Assembly (NCBI GenBank): GCA_030765055.1
Contig: CM060947.1
Span: forward strand, 221,678,795 to 221,742,794
Length of the DNA: 64,000 nt
Origin: Mantis religiosa
Taxonomy: Eukaryota > Arthropoda > Insecta > Mantodea > Mantidae
Direction of reading: 5' to 3'
This document shows, piece by piece, positions 33,635 through 44,159 of this stretch. The translations under genes and the position numbers were made by a program. The notes beneath the pieces were generated by a model, which saw nothing but the letters and a program-made list of their open reading frames with translations, searched no databases and had not been told where the DNA came from. How positions within the stretch are numbered: position 1 is the first letter of the stretch; the number at the start of each line of letters is the position of its first letter.

Positions 33635-34175
33635 TTCCCGTAGGGGAGGGGATCTGTCCCCTTCAGCTGCCAAAGTGCGGGCGCTGCGGACCCTTAGCAC
33701 TCGTGGTACCTCTGACGAAACTAGAGGAACCTCGGGCCGAACAGCCGAGCCCCTCCCGAATGGGAGTTGTTCGGATTGGGTTAGACTCGAGGGGGCAGTG
33801 TGTTCCCGAAGCCCACGGGTAAATGGGTACTTCCGGCTAGGCCAAGGGCCGCCCGGAGGGGGTAGAGGGTTGCCTCAATAGTCCCGGGTGCTAGCCTGCA
33901 GAGCTAGTAGAGGGTGTGCTAGATCACCTTCGGCCCCACCGAGGTTATCGGTAGTCTTCCCTGCGGGGTTGACGCGTGTAAGTGGCGTATCCACTTCCAT
34001 CCCGTCTTGACGTTGTGCTCAGCGGGGGGGGGGGGGGGGGCTTTTTAAGAAATCAGATATTGCCCTAGGGAAAGAGCCCCGGAGTTTCCATCGCTCCCGG
34101 GTAGAAGGAGGCCCGGGTTCTTGGTCCTACGGGTCCAGGACTAATGGGAGTAGAACCTCTGCGCTTAACTTAACT
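33635..34175 (+). mobile_element. GC-rich retroposon, complete copy with 15-bp TSD
   Basis: The clearest copy of an unassigned 541-bp element. It starts TTCCCGTAGGGGAGGGG and ends TGCGCTTAACTTAAC, between two perfect copies of TGTCCCTTAATGGCT (33620-33634 and 34176-34190). It is strongly GC-rich in an AT-rich background. A long pure G-run starts near 34024, followed by CTTTTTAAG. There is no poly(A) tail, no terminal inverted repeat and no recognised protein. GGGTTAGACTCGAG has a weak likeness to an RNA polymerase III B box. The TSD length points to insertion by LINE machinery. Confidence 0.85.
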
Positions 34176-34279
34176 GTCCCTTAATGGCTCTCACGCCCAA
34201 GTTTTGAATTCAGTGGAAGCAAAAAGGATGGTTAATTCGAAGATTTTTACAATCGTGGTGATCACGTGGCATCAAGCTA

Positions 34280-34612
34280 TGGGTTAACAAATGAATGAAA
34301 TGTGTGAGATGATGCTCAAATGAGTCCGGGGTCCCTGGACTCTAGAGTTACCCGACTAATCTGCTGTATTTCCTCGGAAAACTCAGGATGGAGTGGTTTT
34401 TTGTGATTGTACGTCCTCCAACGTTTTAAGTCATATCGGACGATGAATGGAATGGGTGAAATGATGCTCAAATGGTCCTAGAGTACATAGAGCTTAGTTA
34501 CCCGACATTCATCTTTCAGGATAAAGGAAAACCCTGGGAACAAAACCTTATCCAGGTAACTCACCCTGACCGAGATTTGAACTCGGGACCTCTTGATCCA
34601 GGTTTTGAGTGG
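34280..34612 (-). repeat. two SINE A fragments in tandem
   Basis: 34280-34395 is the 3' half of a SINE A on the minus strand (GATGCTCAAATGAGTCC...TAGAGTTACCCGA). A second, longer copy follows at 34408-34612 with its own GTACGTCCTCCAACGTT 3' end, body and GAGATTTGAACTCGGGACC B-box region, but it stops before the rest of the head. One copy probably inserted near the other. Confidence 0.8.
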
Positions 34613-34615
34613 CAT

Positions 34616-35760
34616 GCAATATCCTCCCTATTTATTGAAATACATAGTGGAGGATGTAAAATAACTGAATGGTTTCAGATGTGTCAGGTAAAATTTTCTC
34701 AATAAATTGCCAAATTAAAAGTGCGTAGATTTTCTCTGCAACATAAATAAAACAGAAACATTGAAGTTTATCCATTAACCCGTGCAGTTTTGAGCCAGCA
34801 TTAACTGTTCATGTCGACTTCTGTGGAAACCTAATAATGTGCTTCCGCAAACGTTCAGCTACCACGTTATTCACATGCCGTTTCATCGTCTGCGGTGGCA
34901 TATATCCTGATATGACTCTCAGGAGAATTACTTTATAGCTAGGTGGCTCCACATTCCATGTTCGACGAACAAGGCATTGATCTCATTAAACAGATTTTTT
35001 TGCCAGCCGTTGCATGCTCCGATTTGTTTCGCCCACGTGCTAAAGAATGACGCTAGTGCTCTTAAGTTCAGATACCCAATCAAAGTTATCGTGCAGTCTA
35101 TTTTGCGCGAACTCTGTCTTGTCTGAAGTAAACAACAGATATTTGTATGTAATTTTAAACGGTTCTCAAAATACATTTCCGTTTCTGATTTTTAGAATTA
35201 CCATGAAACCGTCTTTAAAACGTGTTTTTTTAGTACTCCAATATTAAAGTAATTTATATCCTTTTAGTTAAATTAACTGCAACGCCTAATTACCATCACC
35301 TAAGAGCCTTAACTAATTACTTTTCTTCAACACTTATGCTCGATTTCACCAAAAGAGCTTAAAAACAACGTTAACAAATGTAGCGTAACAATTGTCAGAG
35401 CGCTAACACTACTGTTAAATTTCTTGCATTTCGCCAAACTGTTTTCTGAAAATGTTAAAATATACGTGTTAACACCAAGAGGCTTGTAAATATTAAAGCC
35501 GTACTAAGCTATGGATGAGTTGTATTTTTTGAACGTACTGTGATTCGCTTTTGTTTTCATTTTCGTCTGCACACAGCTGAAAAAATGACCGGTAAATAAA
35601 AGCCATGAGACGATGCAGAAAGAACTGCAACCTTAGCTGGTGACGAACTGTAAGGATATCGTGGAAAATAAGAGGACAGATGGGGTGAATGTAAAAGAGA
35701 AAGATGCCACTTGGGAATAAATTTCATACGAATTTAATTCAAATGCATGTGTCGCTACTA
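34616..35760. other. no gene recognised
   Basis: AT-rich DNA. Frames at 34928-35176 (minus) and 35047-35247 (plus) overlap and show no domain. Confidence 0.45.
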
Positions 35761-35764
35761 CAAG

Positions 35765-36262
35765 CATGAAACAACTTCGTCAGTATTTCGTAAATTTAAA
35801 ACGAAGTGCGAAGGAAAAGTTACTTAAACGTTTCAAGATGGGAGGTGGACAGTGCATTATTCACATAATGCAGTGAATTATAAAATAGCAAAGTTATTAA
35901 TACTTGTAGAAAAGTTGATATCGACATATTCCTTTCGATGCATGTTCTAACTCAGTATTACGTAAATTTAAAACGAGGAGCGAAGAAGGGCAAGTGACTT
36001 GATCGTTTCAAGACGGGAGGAGGAAAACGTATTATCCACACAATTTAGTGAATTATAAAGTGAATTATAAAGTAGCTAAGTTATACACGAAGCAATGACG
36101 AGATCGGCATATTGCTTATGAAGAGTGACTTGAATGTTTCAAGACGGGAGGAGGAAAATGTATTATTGACATAATTTAGTGAATCATAAAATATCAAAGT
36201 TATTAATACACGAAGGAATGGCGAGATGGGCATATTACTTCCAATGCATATTCTAACCTCCC
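35765..36262 (+). repeat. diverged tandem triplication
   Basis: Three head-to-tail units share GTTTCAAGA(T/C)GGGAGG(T/A)GGA (35829, 36004 and 36135), then ATTCACATAAT/ATTTAGTGAAT-like text, a TTATAAA(A/G)TA block and GCATATT(A/G)CTT near the end. Spacings are about 175 and 131 bp, so the third unit is shorter. No coding frame or known family. Confidence 0.75.
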
Positions 36263-38080
36263 TTTCCTTCCGCTGTAACCTTCATAACAACTTGACGCTA
36301 GTCAAGGAGCTATTCTGAGAGCTCCTCAAAATAATTTCTCCTCATAGGCCGTAATCTATTACGAATGCCATTTATACAGTCTTAAATATAGCAAATCGAC
36401 ATCAACATCTACGTTTAGGCCCGCCATCTTGACTATTTACATTTGTTAAGGACCCAACAAAAAAAAATTGGCTTCTTAATCTAACAAGAGATTTAACACG
36501 AGTGTTAAACTAACACTTCTTGGTGAAATGCACTTTTTGTTTTGACTATTGCTAAACTCATGTTAAGTCTTAACCCTGTTGGTGAATTCAGGCATTAATG
36601 TATTTTGCTAATCACTTTCCAGTTCTAATACTTTTGCAAGTTGTTCGTCTTTTTTATACATTGATTGTAACATTTAGTGGTTTTAGGGTTATTACCATGT
36701 TTTGAATCCATAGAATAAGCATGTTTTATGTGTACGTTTTCTCAATGGAATTTCGAAAGCAAAGTTTAGAGCAGTCTCCCTATTTCTATCTTCTTTACTC
36801 TGCACTGTCAAAGCATATGACCAAATTCTACTAGAGGATAAACTCACTTAAAACTTTGTACTTTAAGCCACTGCAAGTGTATGCAGCTTCCGACCGAAGA
36901 AGAGTCGTTGAAACTTTTCATATTTTATAAGTACATACTTAGAACTTCATATCTTGCATAAGTGCATCGAGAAATTGCACCAGAAAGCGATAAATTGCAG
37001 TCTTGTTGATTTCAAGGAAGTAATTCAACGAAAAAACGAAGTATGATTTTGAATAGAGATCAAATTGTTATTCAGTCTAACAGCATAGTTAAAAGTATTG
37101 TTGTTTATTTGACAGACAAAGAGTACTCCAGATTCTAAAGGAGTTGGTACATATAAATTATATTTGTGATTAAAATTGTAAATCTACACAAATACTACAA
37201 TGTAATCAGTGACTTTCTCGTACTCATTAATGGTTTTGTTATGAATTTAATACGTGATTTAATGGCTTAAGACAGTGACATAAACACCCTTTTTAGAACA
37301 CAGCCGAACTCTGTGCAATATTCCGGCAAGTACTTCGCGGAGAATTATCAGAGATTATTTAGTTGAAAGTAAATCTGCCAGACTTACTCATACTAGCACC
37401 CTATGTTCTTCCGTTCATTTGGCACATTGTTCTTGATGTACCCCAGAGAGTGTTATCGTGTGTTATGTTCCGAACTTCATGAGCAAAGCAAAAGAATCTT
37501 TAACATCCATCTTCTTCCAAATGTACTCAGGCATCGCCGCACTTCCAATTCCAAGTGCGCTAACCTTCTTGCAGAAACACAGTGCCTTCAATGAAAACTC
37601 ATTCCAAATTCAACTATTCAAACTGGTTCTGGTAGGCTGGCACATTAACAGAAAGTCCTAAAATGTAATTTGCATTCAACCTAATACCCAATTAGGTACA
37701 TACATATTTACACCCTTTAACTCATCAACCTGGAATGAGTTAACGGTATAGTGCACAGGTCAAAAATCTCTTAGAACTTCACTGAAAATTGCTGAACAAA
37801 ATTATATATTATATATATATATAAGGGTAAACATTATCTTTTAAAGAGGTTTAAGTATAATCTACTATACTTTAAATGTATGTATGCCATGCTCCTGCAG
37901 AACATTACCAACTTCAAACACGTTTATCTAAAATGAGGCAATTTTATATGGAAAGAGAGCTTTTTCGTATTCATAGAAGTACGAAATTCTGGCAACTTTT
38001 TTCAAATATGAACAGATTCTCATTTTTAAGTGAATAGCATTTATAAGTGCTAATTATATATGCTCAATTTCTTCTCTATG
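36263..38080. other. no gene recognised
   Basis: AT-rich sequence, including an ATATATATATATA run near 37806. A frame at 37403-37661 in two registers has no domain. Confidence 0.45.
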
Positions 38081-38084
38081 CAAG

Positions 38085-38160
38085 CCAGGTGAAAAGACGA
38101 TTAGAAATCAACGTTTCAGAAGTGTGCATATCTCCCATCATCAGGGAGATACCTACAAAT
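38085..38160 (-). ncRNA. hammerhead-ribozyme-like motif in Penelope tail
   Basis: On the minus strand, in order: CTGATGA (38144-38138), a short GGAG/CTTC helix around an ATATGCACA loop, GAAACG (38117-38112), a small GATT-TCT-AATC hairpin closed by AC/GT, and the cleavage-type triplet GTC (38098-38096). This is the conserved order of a type I hammerhead core. Helix I can use AGGT (upstream) with ACCT (downstream), but intervening bases pair poorly. Hammerhead motifs are known from Penelope-like elements. Confidence 0.5.
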
Positions 38161-38366
38161 GAAGCACTGGATATAATACAAATATAAACAAAGACAAAAC
38201 ACTATCAAATTTCTCATTACTGAACAAAAGACTGTTTTCAGTAAATTTAATGCCAGGTCAGGAGATGGCGTGAGCAAAGAAAATTAATTGGTTCAATGAA
38301 ACGTCACTGCTTAGCTTGATTATCAACTGTATTGATCTGTGCTTCTTAAATCGACGATTTGTATTT

Positions 38367-38722
38367 TTAAGGCCGGTTTCTATGAGCAGCTGAACTAACA
38401 TCCAGCATCACGATTAAGCGTGCTCCTTTCAGAGTAAATCGCCAAAGCCCCCTTAATTCTCCGCTCCCAGTAATTGTTGCATATTGCAAGATGGTTGTCT
38501 CCCGAAAGTTGGCGCTATGGTCGTTATCAAAACAATGCTCTGCCAGCCCAGACTCCTCACGTTGCATTAAACGAATGCCCTGTTCATGTTCGATAATTCT
38601 GGTAGCAATGGTCCTTCCGGTTTGTCCTATATATGGTGTCTCACATTCACAGGGAATGCGGTACACTCCCGGAACTTGGAAGTCCAGTTTGTCTACGTTG
38701 GTCTCAACAGATATTTAATCTT
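38367..38722 (-). pseudogene. Penelope GIY-YIG endonuclease domain
   Basis: Read on the minus strand: ETNVDKLDFQVPGVYRIPCE, then CETPYIGQTGRTIATRIIEH, LMQREESGLAEHCFDNDH and ANFRETTILQYAT. GVY plus PYIGQTGR, followed by a conserved Arg and His, is the GIY-YIG nuclease signature in the form used by Penelope-like retroelements, where the domain follows the reverse transcriptase and nicks the target. The part shown is close to full domain length and the first 90 or so residues have no stop, but the last part (GELRGLWRFTLKGARLI) has diverged from the usual ending. Confidence 0.88.
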
Positions 38723-38725
38723 CGG

Positions 38726-39053
38726 AGTTAGGTAGTTTTAAAGTTAGGAATCGTAGGCAGAAAATTAGAAATTTGATGCAAAATGTGCTATATGGGATAT
38801 ACAAGGGCTAAACTCTTTTATATAGTTCAATAATTTGTTTCCCACAACATTAAGTATGTAGAGATTCCGCGTGTCATTCTGAAGCTCTCTTGTATAAATG
38901 AAGGATTGCTATTTGGTACATTTGGTTAAATAAACATTTAGTGAATTATTAATTACTTCTGTTTGGAGTACCTTAAATTTATCCTAGGGTCCTATCAACC
39001 AAACATCCTTGTTAAATTGTGCATGGTGAGTCTTTCCCACTTCAAGATTTAAT
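38726..39053. other. no gene recognised
   Basis: AT-rich gap between the Penelope relic and the compound repeat. It may include decayed Penelope coding sequence but I cannot show it. Confidence 0.4.
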
Positions 39054-39065
39054 TTGTGTACTTTT

Positions 39066-40106
39066 TTTTTTTAGTTAATTGATGGAAATTAATCATTTCT
39101 CCACACTAGCCGTATATAGGCTAAGATATTTGATGGATAGAGTCAACATGAAAAATTCACTGCCATAGCCGGGATTTGAACCACGGATCTTCTGGTTTCC
39201 GTCCAGCCGCACTACCATTGTGCTACTATGGCCAACGTGCCGACATGACATTAAATTCTCCATTGACTCGTATATTTCCCCGGTAGACCACTAGGGGCTC
39301 TCGCATCCGAGATACACCGTTCGTGGCGACCTACTATTGTAAGTACTTAAGTCCCAGGCTTCATCATTTAACTCTTATTATTTTAGTTAATTGATGGAAA
39401 TTAATCATTTCTCCACACTAGCCGTATATAGGCTAAGATATTTGATGGATAGAGTCAACATGAAAAATTCACTGCCATAGCCGGGATTTGAACCACGGAT
39501 CTTCTGGTTTCCGTCCAGCCGCACTACCATTGTGCTACTATGGCCAACGTGCCGACATGACATTAAATTCTCCATTGACTCGTATATTTCCCCGGTAGAC
39601 CACTAGGGGCTCTCGCATCCGAGATACACCGTTCGTGGCGACCTACTATTGTAAGTACTTAAGTCCCAGGCTTCATCATTTAACTCTTATTATTTTAGTT
39701 AATTGATGGAAATTAATCATTTCTCCACACTAGCCGTATATAGGCTAAGATATTTGATGGATAGAGTCAACATGAGTCATGTTGACTCTATCCATCAAAT
39801 ATCTTAGCCTATATACGGCTAGTGTGGAGAAATGATTAATTTCCATCAATTAACTAAAATAATAAGAGTTAAATGATGAAGCCTGGGACTTAAGTACTTA
39901 CAATAGTAGGTCGCCACGAACGGTGTATCTCGGATGCGAGAGCCCCTAGTGGTCTACCGGGGAAATATACGAGTCAATGGAGAATTTAATGTCATGTCGG
40001 CACGTTGGCCATAGTAGCACAATGGTAGTGCGGCTGGACGGAAACCAGAAGATCCGTGGTTCAAATCCCGGCTATGGCAGTGAATTTTTCATGTTGACTC
40101 TATCCA
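39066..40106 (-). mobile_element. compound tRNA-derived insertion: tandem units plus palindrome, one TSD
   Basis: A single insertion flanked by TTGTGTACTTTT (39054-39065 and 40107-40118, the right copy sharing a base with the repeat). From left: a T-run (poly-A tail of a minus-strand element), minus-strand unit 1 (39072-39383), an apparently identical unit 2 (39384-39695), a truncated unit 3 (39696-39775), then an inverted plus-strand unit (39777-40107). The unit is 312 bp. Each full unit has a tRNA-like head with A box TAGCACAATGG and B box GGTTCAAATCC (plus-strand copy: 40015-40025 and 40058-40068). The tail and TSD indicate target-primed insertion of one RNA. Confidence 0.88.
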
Positions 40107-40107
40107 T
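39445..40107. repeat. 663-bp palindrome, 331-bp arms
   Basis: Centred on the single base at 39776, the left arm (39445-39775) and right arm (39777-40107) are reverse complements with no mismatch or length change that I could find by reading. The symmetry breaks at 39444/40108. The right arm is one 312-bp unit plus 19 bp of the next. Confidence 0.88.
40004..40080 (+). other. tRNA-like head of family P (best copy)
   Basis: GTTGGCCATAGTAGCACAAT begins a tRNA-like segment with A box at 40015-40025, an anticodon arm-like GGACGGAAACCAGAAGATCC and B box at 40058-40068. The ends GCCATAG and CTATGGC pair as an acceptor stem. It is an internal RNA polymerase III promoter of a SINE and not an independent tRNA gene. 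Mirror copies sit at 39161-39236 and 39473-39548 on the minus strand. Confidence 0.75.
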
Positions 40108-40119
40108 TGTGTACTTTTG

Positions 40120-41270
40120 CTTCCTACCTTTTCAATAAGGCTTGCTCCCAATCTCCTGTATAATTTCTGTTTTAGTTTATCTCCCATTTTATTCATTTTT
40201 CCTTTCACTCGGCCTTTCTCATCAGCTTCTCTCTTATTACGCAATTTTCGTTATGCACTTTAATAATATTCTCTACTCCAATTACACTATTTCACTGTAA
40301 CTTGATTCTAAGTCTGTGTTTGTTTAAAATGCATCAGTTTCTTTCACTATTAAAATCCTCTCTGACTAAAATTTATTGTGTCGTGTAATTCTGTTATTTC
40401 TAAGTCATTCCTCTACCAGTTTCTATTTAAATCTCGTATTCCTTACTAATTCTTTATAATTTTAAACTTACCATTGCCTCTTCTTTTTTGCCTTTACTCC
40501 CAAGAAATTTTCCATTCTAAGCTTATCATTATTCACTTCACTATTACACATTCGTTATTTTTCATTATCCCTTTCTCTTTCCTATTTAACCATATCTTTC
40601 CATACAATTGAGATTCTTTTGTCAAACGACTTACTGTTTCTCACTTTTTGTGATCTTTGTTTCCCTATATAACCTAACATCTCTTCGCAATTCTGTTTGC
40701 CACCCACCTTTTTCATTTCCCATATCCTAGCTACTTTATTTTGATGATTTCTTCTCCCCTCTGGAGGTGCATTTCTTCCCTATTATCTGGTCGTATACCA
40801 TATCCTCTTCATTTGCACACTTATTCCCAGTTGTCTTAGGAAATGCTACAATAGCTTTGTTTGGTAACGACCTAACCTCCAATCCCTTCTAATCTTACTG
40901 TTTCAGTTGCTTTAGTTATTGCTGCTGTTGCTTCTGCTGCTGTTGTCATCACTTCTGTATCCCTCTGTCGTCTGCCAGCATTTCCTTACTTCCCATCATC
41001 TACTGTTCTATCTCTTTCTGTTCATCATCTAACATAACTTCCTTCGTAGCCTTCCACGTCCTTTTTTCTTTCTTTCTCCTGATGCCATACTTCGGTGTTC
41101 ATGCTGATTCATCAGGTGTGTCAGTGTAATGCTTGAACTTCCAATGTTTCTAAGTTTTCCCGGTTCATTTTTCGTAAGGTATCCTCGTCATTATTTAACC
41201 TTCAGCCAGCCCGTCATTTGTCCGTAATTTAAAATTCCGTGTATGAGCCAGTGTTCTTGTTTGTGTGCGT
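40120..41270 (-). pseudogene. probable decayed LINE ORF1-like tract
   Basis: The plus strand is strikingly pyrimidine-rich for over 1 kb. The minus strand gives broken, Lys/Glu-rich pieces such as NIIKVHNENCVIREKLMRKA, KMNKMGDKLKQKLYRRLG and SFDKRISIVWKDMVK. Composition and strand bias resemble the LINE family at 50105-51990, whose coding strand is also purine-rich. I infer an ORF1 (nucleic-acid-binding, coiled-coil) remnant, but no diagnostic motif is visible. Confidence 0.35.
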
Positions 41271-41344
41271 CTGATGTCCAACATTGCGGGTTTATAACTG
41301 GTGGACTGCTTGGGGCCTTTGGGGCATAAAGATTTTTGGCATGG

Positions 41345-41404
41345 CTCTATTCGGAAGAGAAGTAAAGCCGGTTGGACCGTGTCGCATATTTATGGCACGT
41401 ACAC
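41345..41404 (+). repeat. short dispersed repeat interrupted by the GC-rich retroposon
   Basis: TCGGAAGAGAAGTAAAGCCG and GTCGCATATTTATGGCACGT match the block at 12336-12440, and the sequence seems to resume after 41850 (ATGGCTCGTAAG, AAGCCGAATAAAGAGACC). The retroposon therefore lies within an older repeat. Confidence 0.45.
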
Positions 41405-41850
41405 GTAGGGGAAGGGGTCGGTTTCCATCAGCTGCTGTGGTGCGAGCGCTCCGGACCCGCAGCCCTCTTGGTACCTCTGACGTTCTCGGGCCGAAAATTC
41501 AAGTCCCTTCCGAGTGGGAGTTTTTTCGGATTGGACAGTATGTTCCCGCCAGGCTTCGGCCTTCCGGAGGGGGTAGAGGTTTTCCTAAAAAGTTCCGAGT
41601 TCTAGCCTGCAGATTTAGTAGAAGGTGTGCTAGATCCCCTGGTGGCCCTACCGGGGTTATTCGGTAATCTTCCATATGGTGTTCACGCACGTAAGTGGCG
41701 TATCTACTTCCAACCGTCTTGATGTTGTCGATGGAGGGGGGCTTTTTAGACTCAAGCTATTGCCCCATGGAAACGGCCACGAATTTTTCCATCGCTCCCG
41801 CGTTGATAAAGGCCCGGAGTCCTTGGACTTTCGGGTAGAACACGTGATGA
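41405..41850 (+). mobile_element. GC-rich retroposon, diverged copy
   Basis: Same order of blocks as 33635-34175 (CAGCTGC, GGTACCTCTGACG, CGGAGGGGGTAGAGG, CTAGCCTGCAGA, AAGGTGTGCTAGATC, TTGATGTTGT, GGGGGGCTTTTTAGA) but with many changes and some deletions. ACACGT occurs at both edges (about 41400-41405 and 41848-41853) and may be what is left of a duplication. Confidence 0.7.
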
Positions 41851-41904
41851 AATGAAACTTATGGCTCGTAAGAAATCCTCAAGCCGAATAAAGAGACCGT
41901 TGCG

Positions 41905-43835
41905 CAAAGTTAAATCTCCATTTTTTCCGAATAAAGAATGGGAAACTGGGAGTTTAGCAGCTAAGAAGCGCTCATAAATAATCTCAATTAAATTTACCGT
42001 TCATGTGGCACTTCTGCGTTGGTAATAACGTTTTTATTAGTGTTTAATTATTTTGATATTCTGCCCATCCTTCTCAAATAACACAATTATTAAAACACTA
42101 CCAGTAATAACAAAATAATCCTCTTGTATACCACTCCACACATGATACGTGCTAGTACAGTTAAAGAAATTGTGCAAGTCCAGCCAACTAAGCAATTATT
42201 TTCTACCAGTTTCTTTAACTGTGTTCACAATGTTGCAATATTTGCACCTTATCTCCACCTTAGCTCTTCATTACAGGCAATGAAAACATTACCTGATATT
42301 TTGCTATAAAAATTATCTAATAATTCAAAAAAATGAACTGATAATATTCCACAATTTTGTTTTGCGTTAAACACTTTTCACACTTTTATTATTCCTCTAT
42401 ATATTTAGAATTTCATAAGAAAACCTTTTTGAACATATACCATTTGGATTGGCTGAGCACTAATGCATTTATGAACATATTTGATAAGTTAGAAACAGTT
42501 GGCAACACACCAATTCTAAGTTAAATTCTTTCTATCCAAAATGAATAAAGTTCCTTGCAAACTTCAACGGCTGAGAATTTATAAGGCTTACAACTAAACA
42601 GCCATTAGACAATTAGCAAAAGGCACTAACACAATGTCTTTTATTTGCAAAATATCACTAAGTTTACAAAAGTATTTCAATCTACTTTCTTTGTGTGTAT
42701 TTACAGTGGAACTACGCTTTTTTTCTAATTTACTTTCTTACGTTTAAAGCACTCCGGAAGGCCCTATACTTGTAATGTTAGTCATGTGCAATTACATTGT
42801 CTCTTAATCTCTTAGGAAGACATTGATGAAACACTTACAGCAATAAGATATGCATTTGGCTACACTTTAACACGGTTTTGGGATATTTTATTTTTCTAAT
42901 TAGTCTTTCCTATTAATGCGAATTTTTTCCCACATTTCAATATATTGTTTATTGAATTCAGGAAATAAATTATAATTTTTAAAACTGTTGTGCTAAAATA
43001 TGCAGAATGTTGTAATAAACATGTCCTGAAAGTTTCAAATCAATATTTCTTCTGGAATTTGAGAACACTCCTGAAACATATGCTGGGTTCTCCTCCAGTT
43101 TCCTCTTGCATCCTGATTTGTGCTCCATTACCCTATAGTTCACTGCTCCAAATGCTTTATTATAGTTTTTAACCCTTTCTTTTTTAATAAATTAGTGTAC
43201 TGCCCTTCATTGTCTTTGAGGTTTTAGCAGTTCCACTTATTTTAACTCTAATTGGATCACCTGAGTTGCTCTAGATTGGAGGTTAGTTTATTGAGGCAGC
43301 TATTTTTACCTTCACAACATTCTTTCTTTTCTTAAACGCACTTTTAAATAGCTGCTTCTACCATTTTTAACGCATAAATGTCACTTATATAATGTAAGAT
43401 TTAAGTTAACTATTTTAATAACAGAAATCACATGCAACAGACAGTATTATATTGCAAAATAATAACATAATTCTATCAGTGGTGAAATAATTGAACATTG
43501 GGCCCAGTAGGTTGGCCAAGGCTGTCGCAAAATTTTGTTCCATCACTGTAAGTTCAATAGTTGGCGAGTTTTAATTAAGAAGTGCTACGCTCACTTCGAT
43601 GAATTTAAAACACCTGTTAAACATCTTCAAAATTTAATAAACCACATAAATCACAAATCAATTTAAAGCTGCAATACCATGGATAACGTTCAAACAAAAT
43701 TTCAGAAAACACAAGTGTCAAGAGTTTCTTAAATAATCAGCGCTTTTTAATTTCATTACCTACTTTTTCGCCTCAAAATTACGTTGTTTACTTGAAAATT
43801 TCCTTAAACGTTTTATTCTACCACTTCTCCCAAAG
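41905..43835. other. no gene recognised
   Basis: AT-rich sequence. Near 43500-43540 a GGTTGGCCAAGGCTGTCGC block recalls the 3' part of the SINE at 56361-56694 and may be a fragment of it. Confidence 0.4.
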
Positions 43836-43837
43836 TG

Positions 43838-44153
43838 GAAAATATCACAAATTTTATATTTTCTCACCTTTACTCCCAGTCTTCCTTTAAAAAAATCTTG
43901 AGTTTCACGTTTTCCTCCCTTTCTGCATTCTCCATTCCTGAAACCACCAAGTTTTATCTTCTATTACCTTCTAAATTCTCGTCTCAACTTTCCATTAACC
44001 AGACTTTTCTCATAATATTTTCTTATATTTTGTTGCTTAATTACCCTTATTTATGTTCTTTCCATCTAAGTAATTTCTCCCAAAATAATTTTAGCTCTAT
44101 TTTGGTATGTGTGTGCGTGTGCGTGTGCGTGTGCGTGTGTGTCTGCATGCGCG
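43838..44153. other. pyrimidine-rich tract ending in (GTGTGC)n microsatellite
   Basis: 43838-44100 is pyrimidine-rich on the plus strand, like the LINE-derived tracts, and its minus strand gives Lys/Arg-rich fragments. 44107-44145 is a TGTGCG/TGTG run. The 121-residue plus-strand frame that spans them shows no domain. Confidence 0.5.
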
Positions 44154-44159
44154 CGTGCT

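Larger units (their letters stand above)
38081..38725 (-). mobile_element. Penelope-like element, 5'-truncated 3' end
   Basis: Minus-strand copy holding the C-terminal endonuclease end of the element's single frame and about 280 bp of 3' sequence. The 3' sequence recurs in part at 8280-8515 and 55245-55395, so the family is moderately common here. The reverse-transcriptase domain is absent. Confidence 0.82.

Noticed and set aside
39072..39775. CRISPR-like regular repeat
   Set aside because: Units are 312 bp with no short direct repeats and unique spacers; it is a tandem tRNA-derived retroposon in an animal genome.
41284..41667. 127-codon frame
   Set aside because: Most of it lies in a GC-rich retroposon where stop codons are rare; treated as part of that element.
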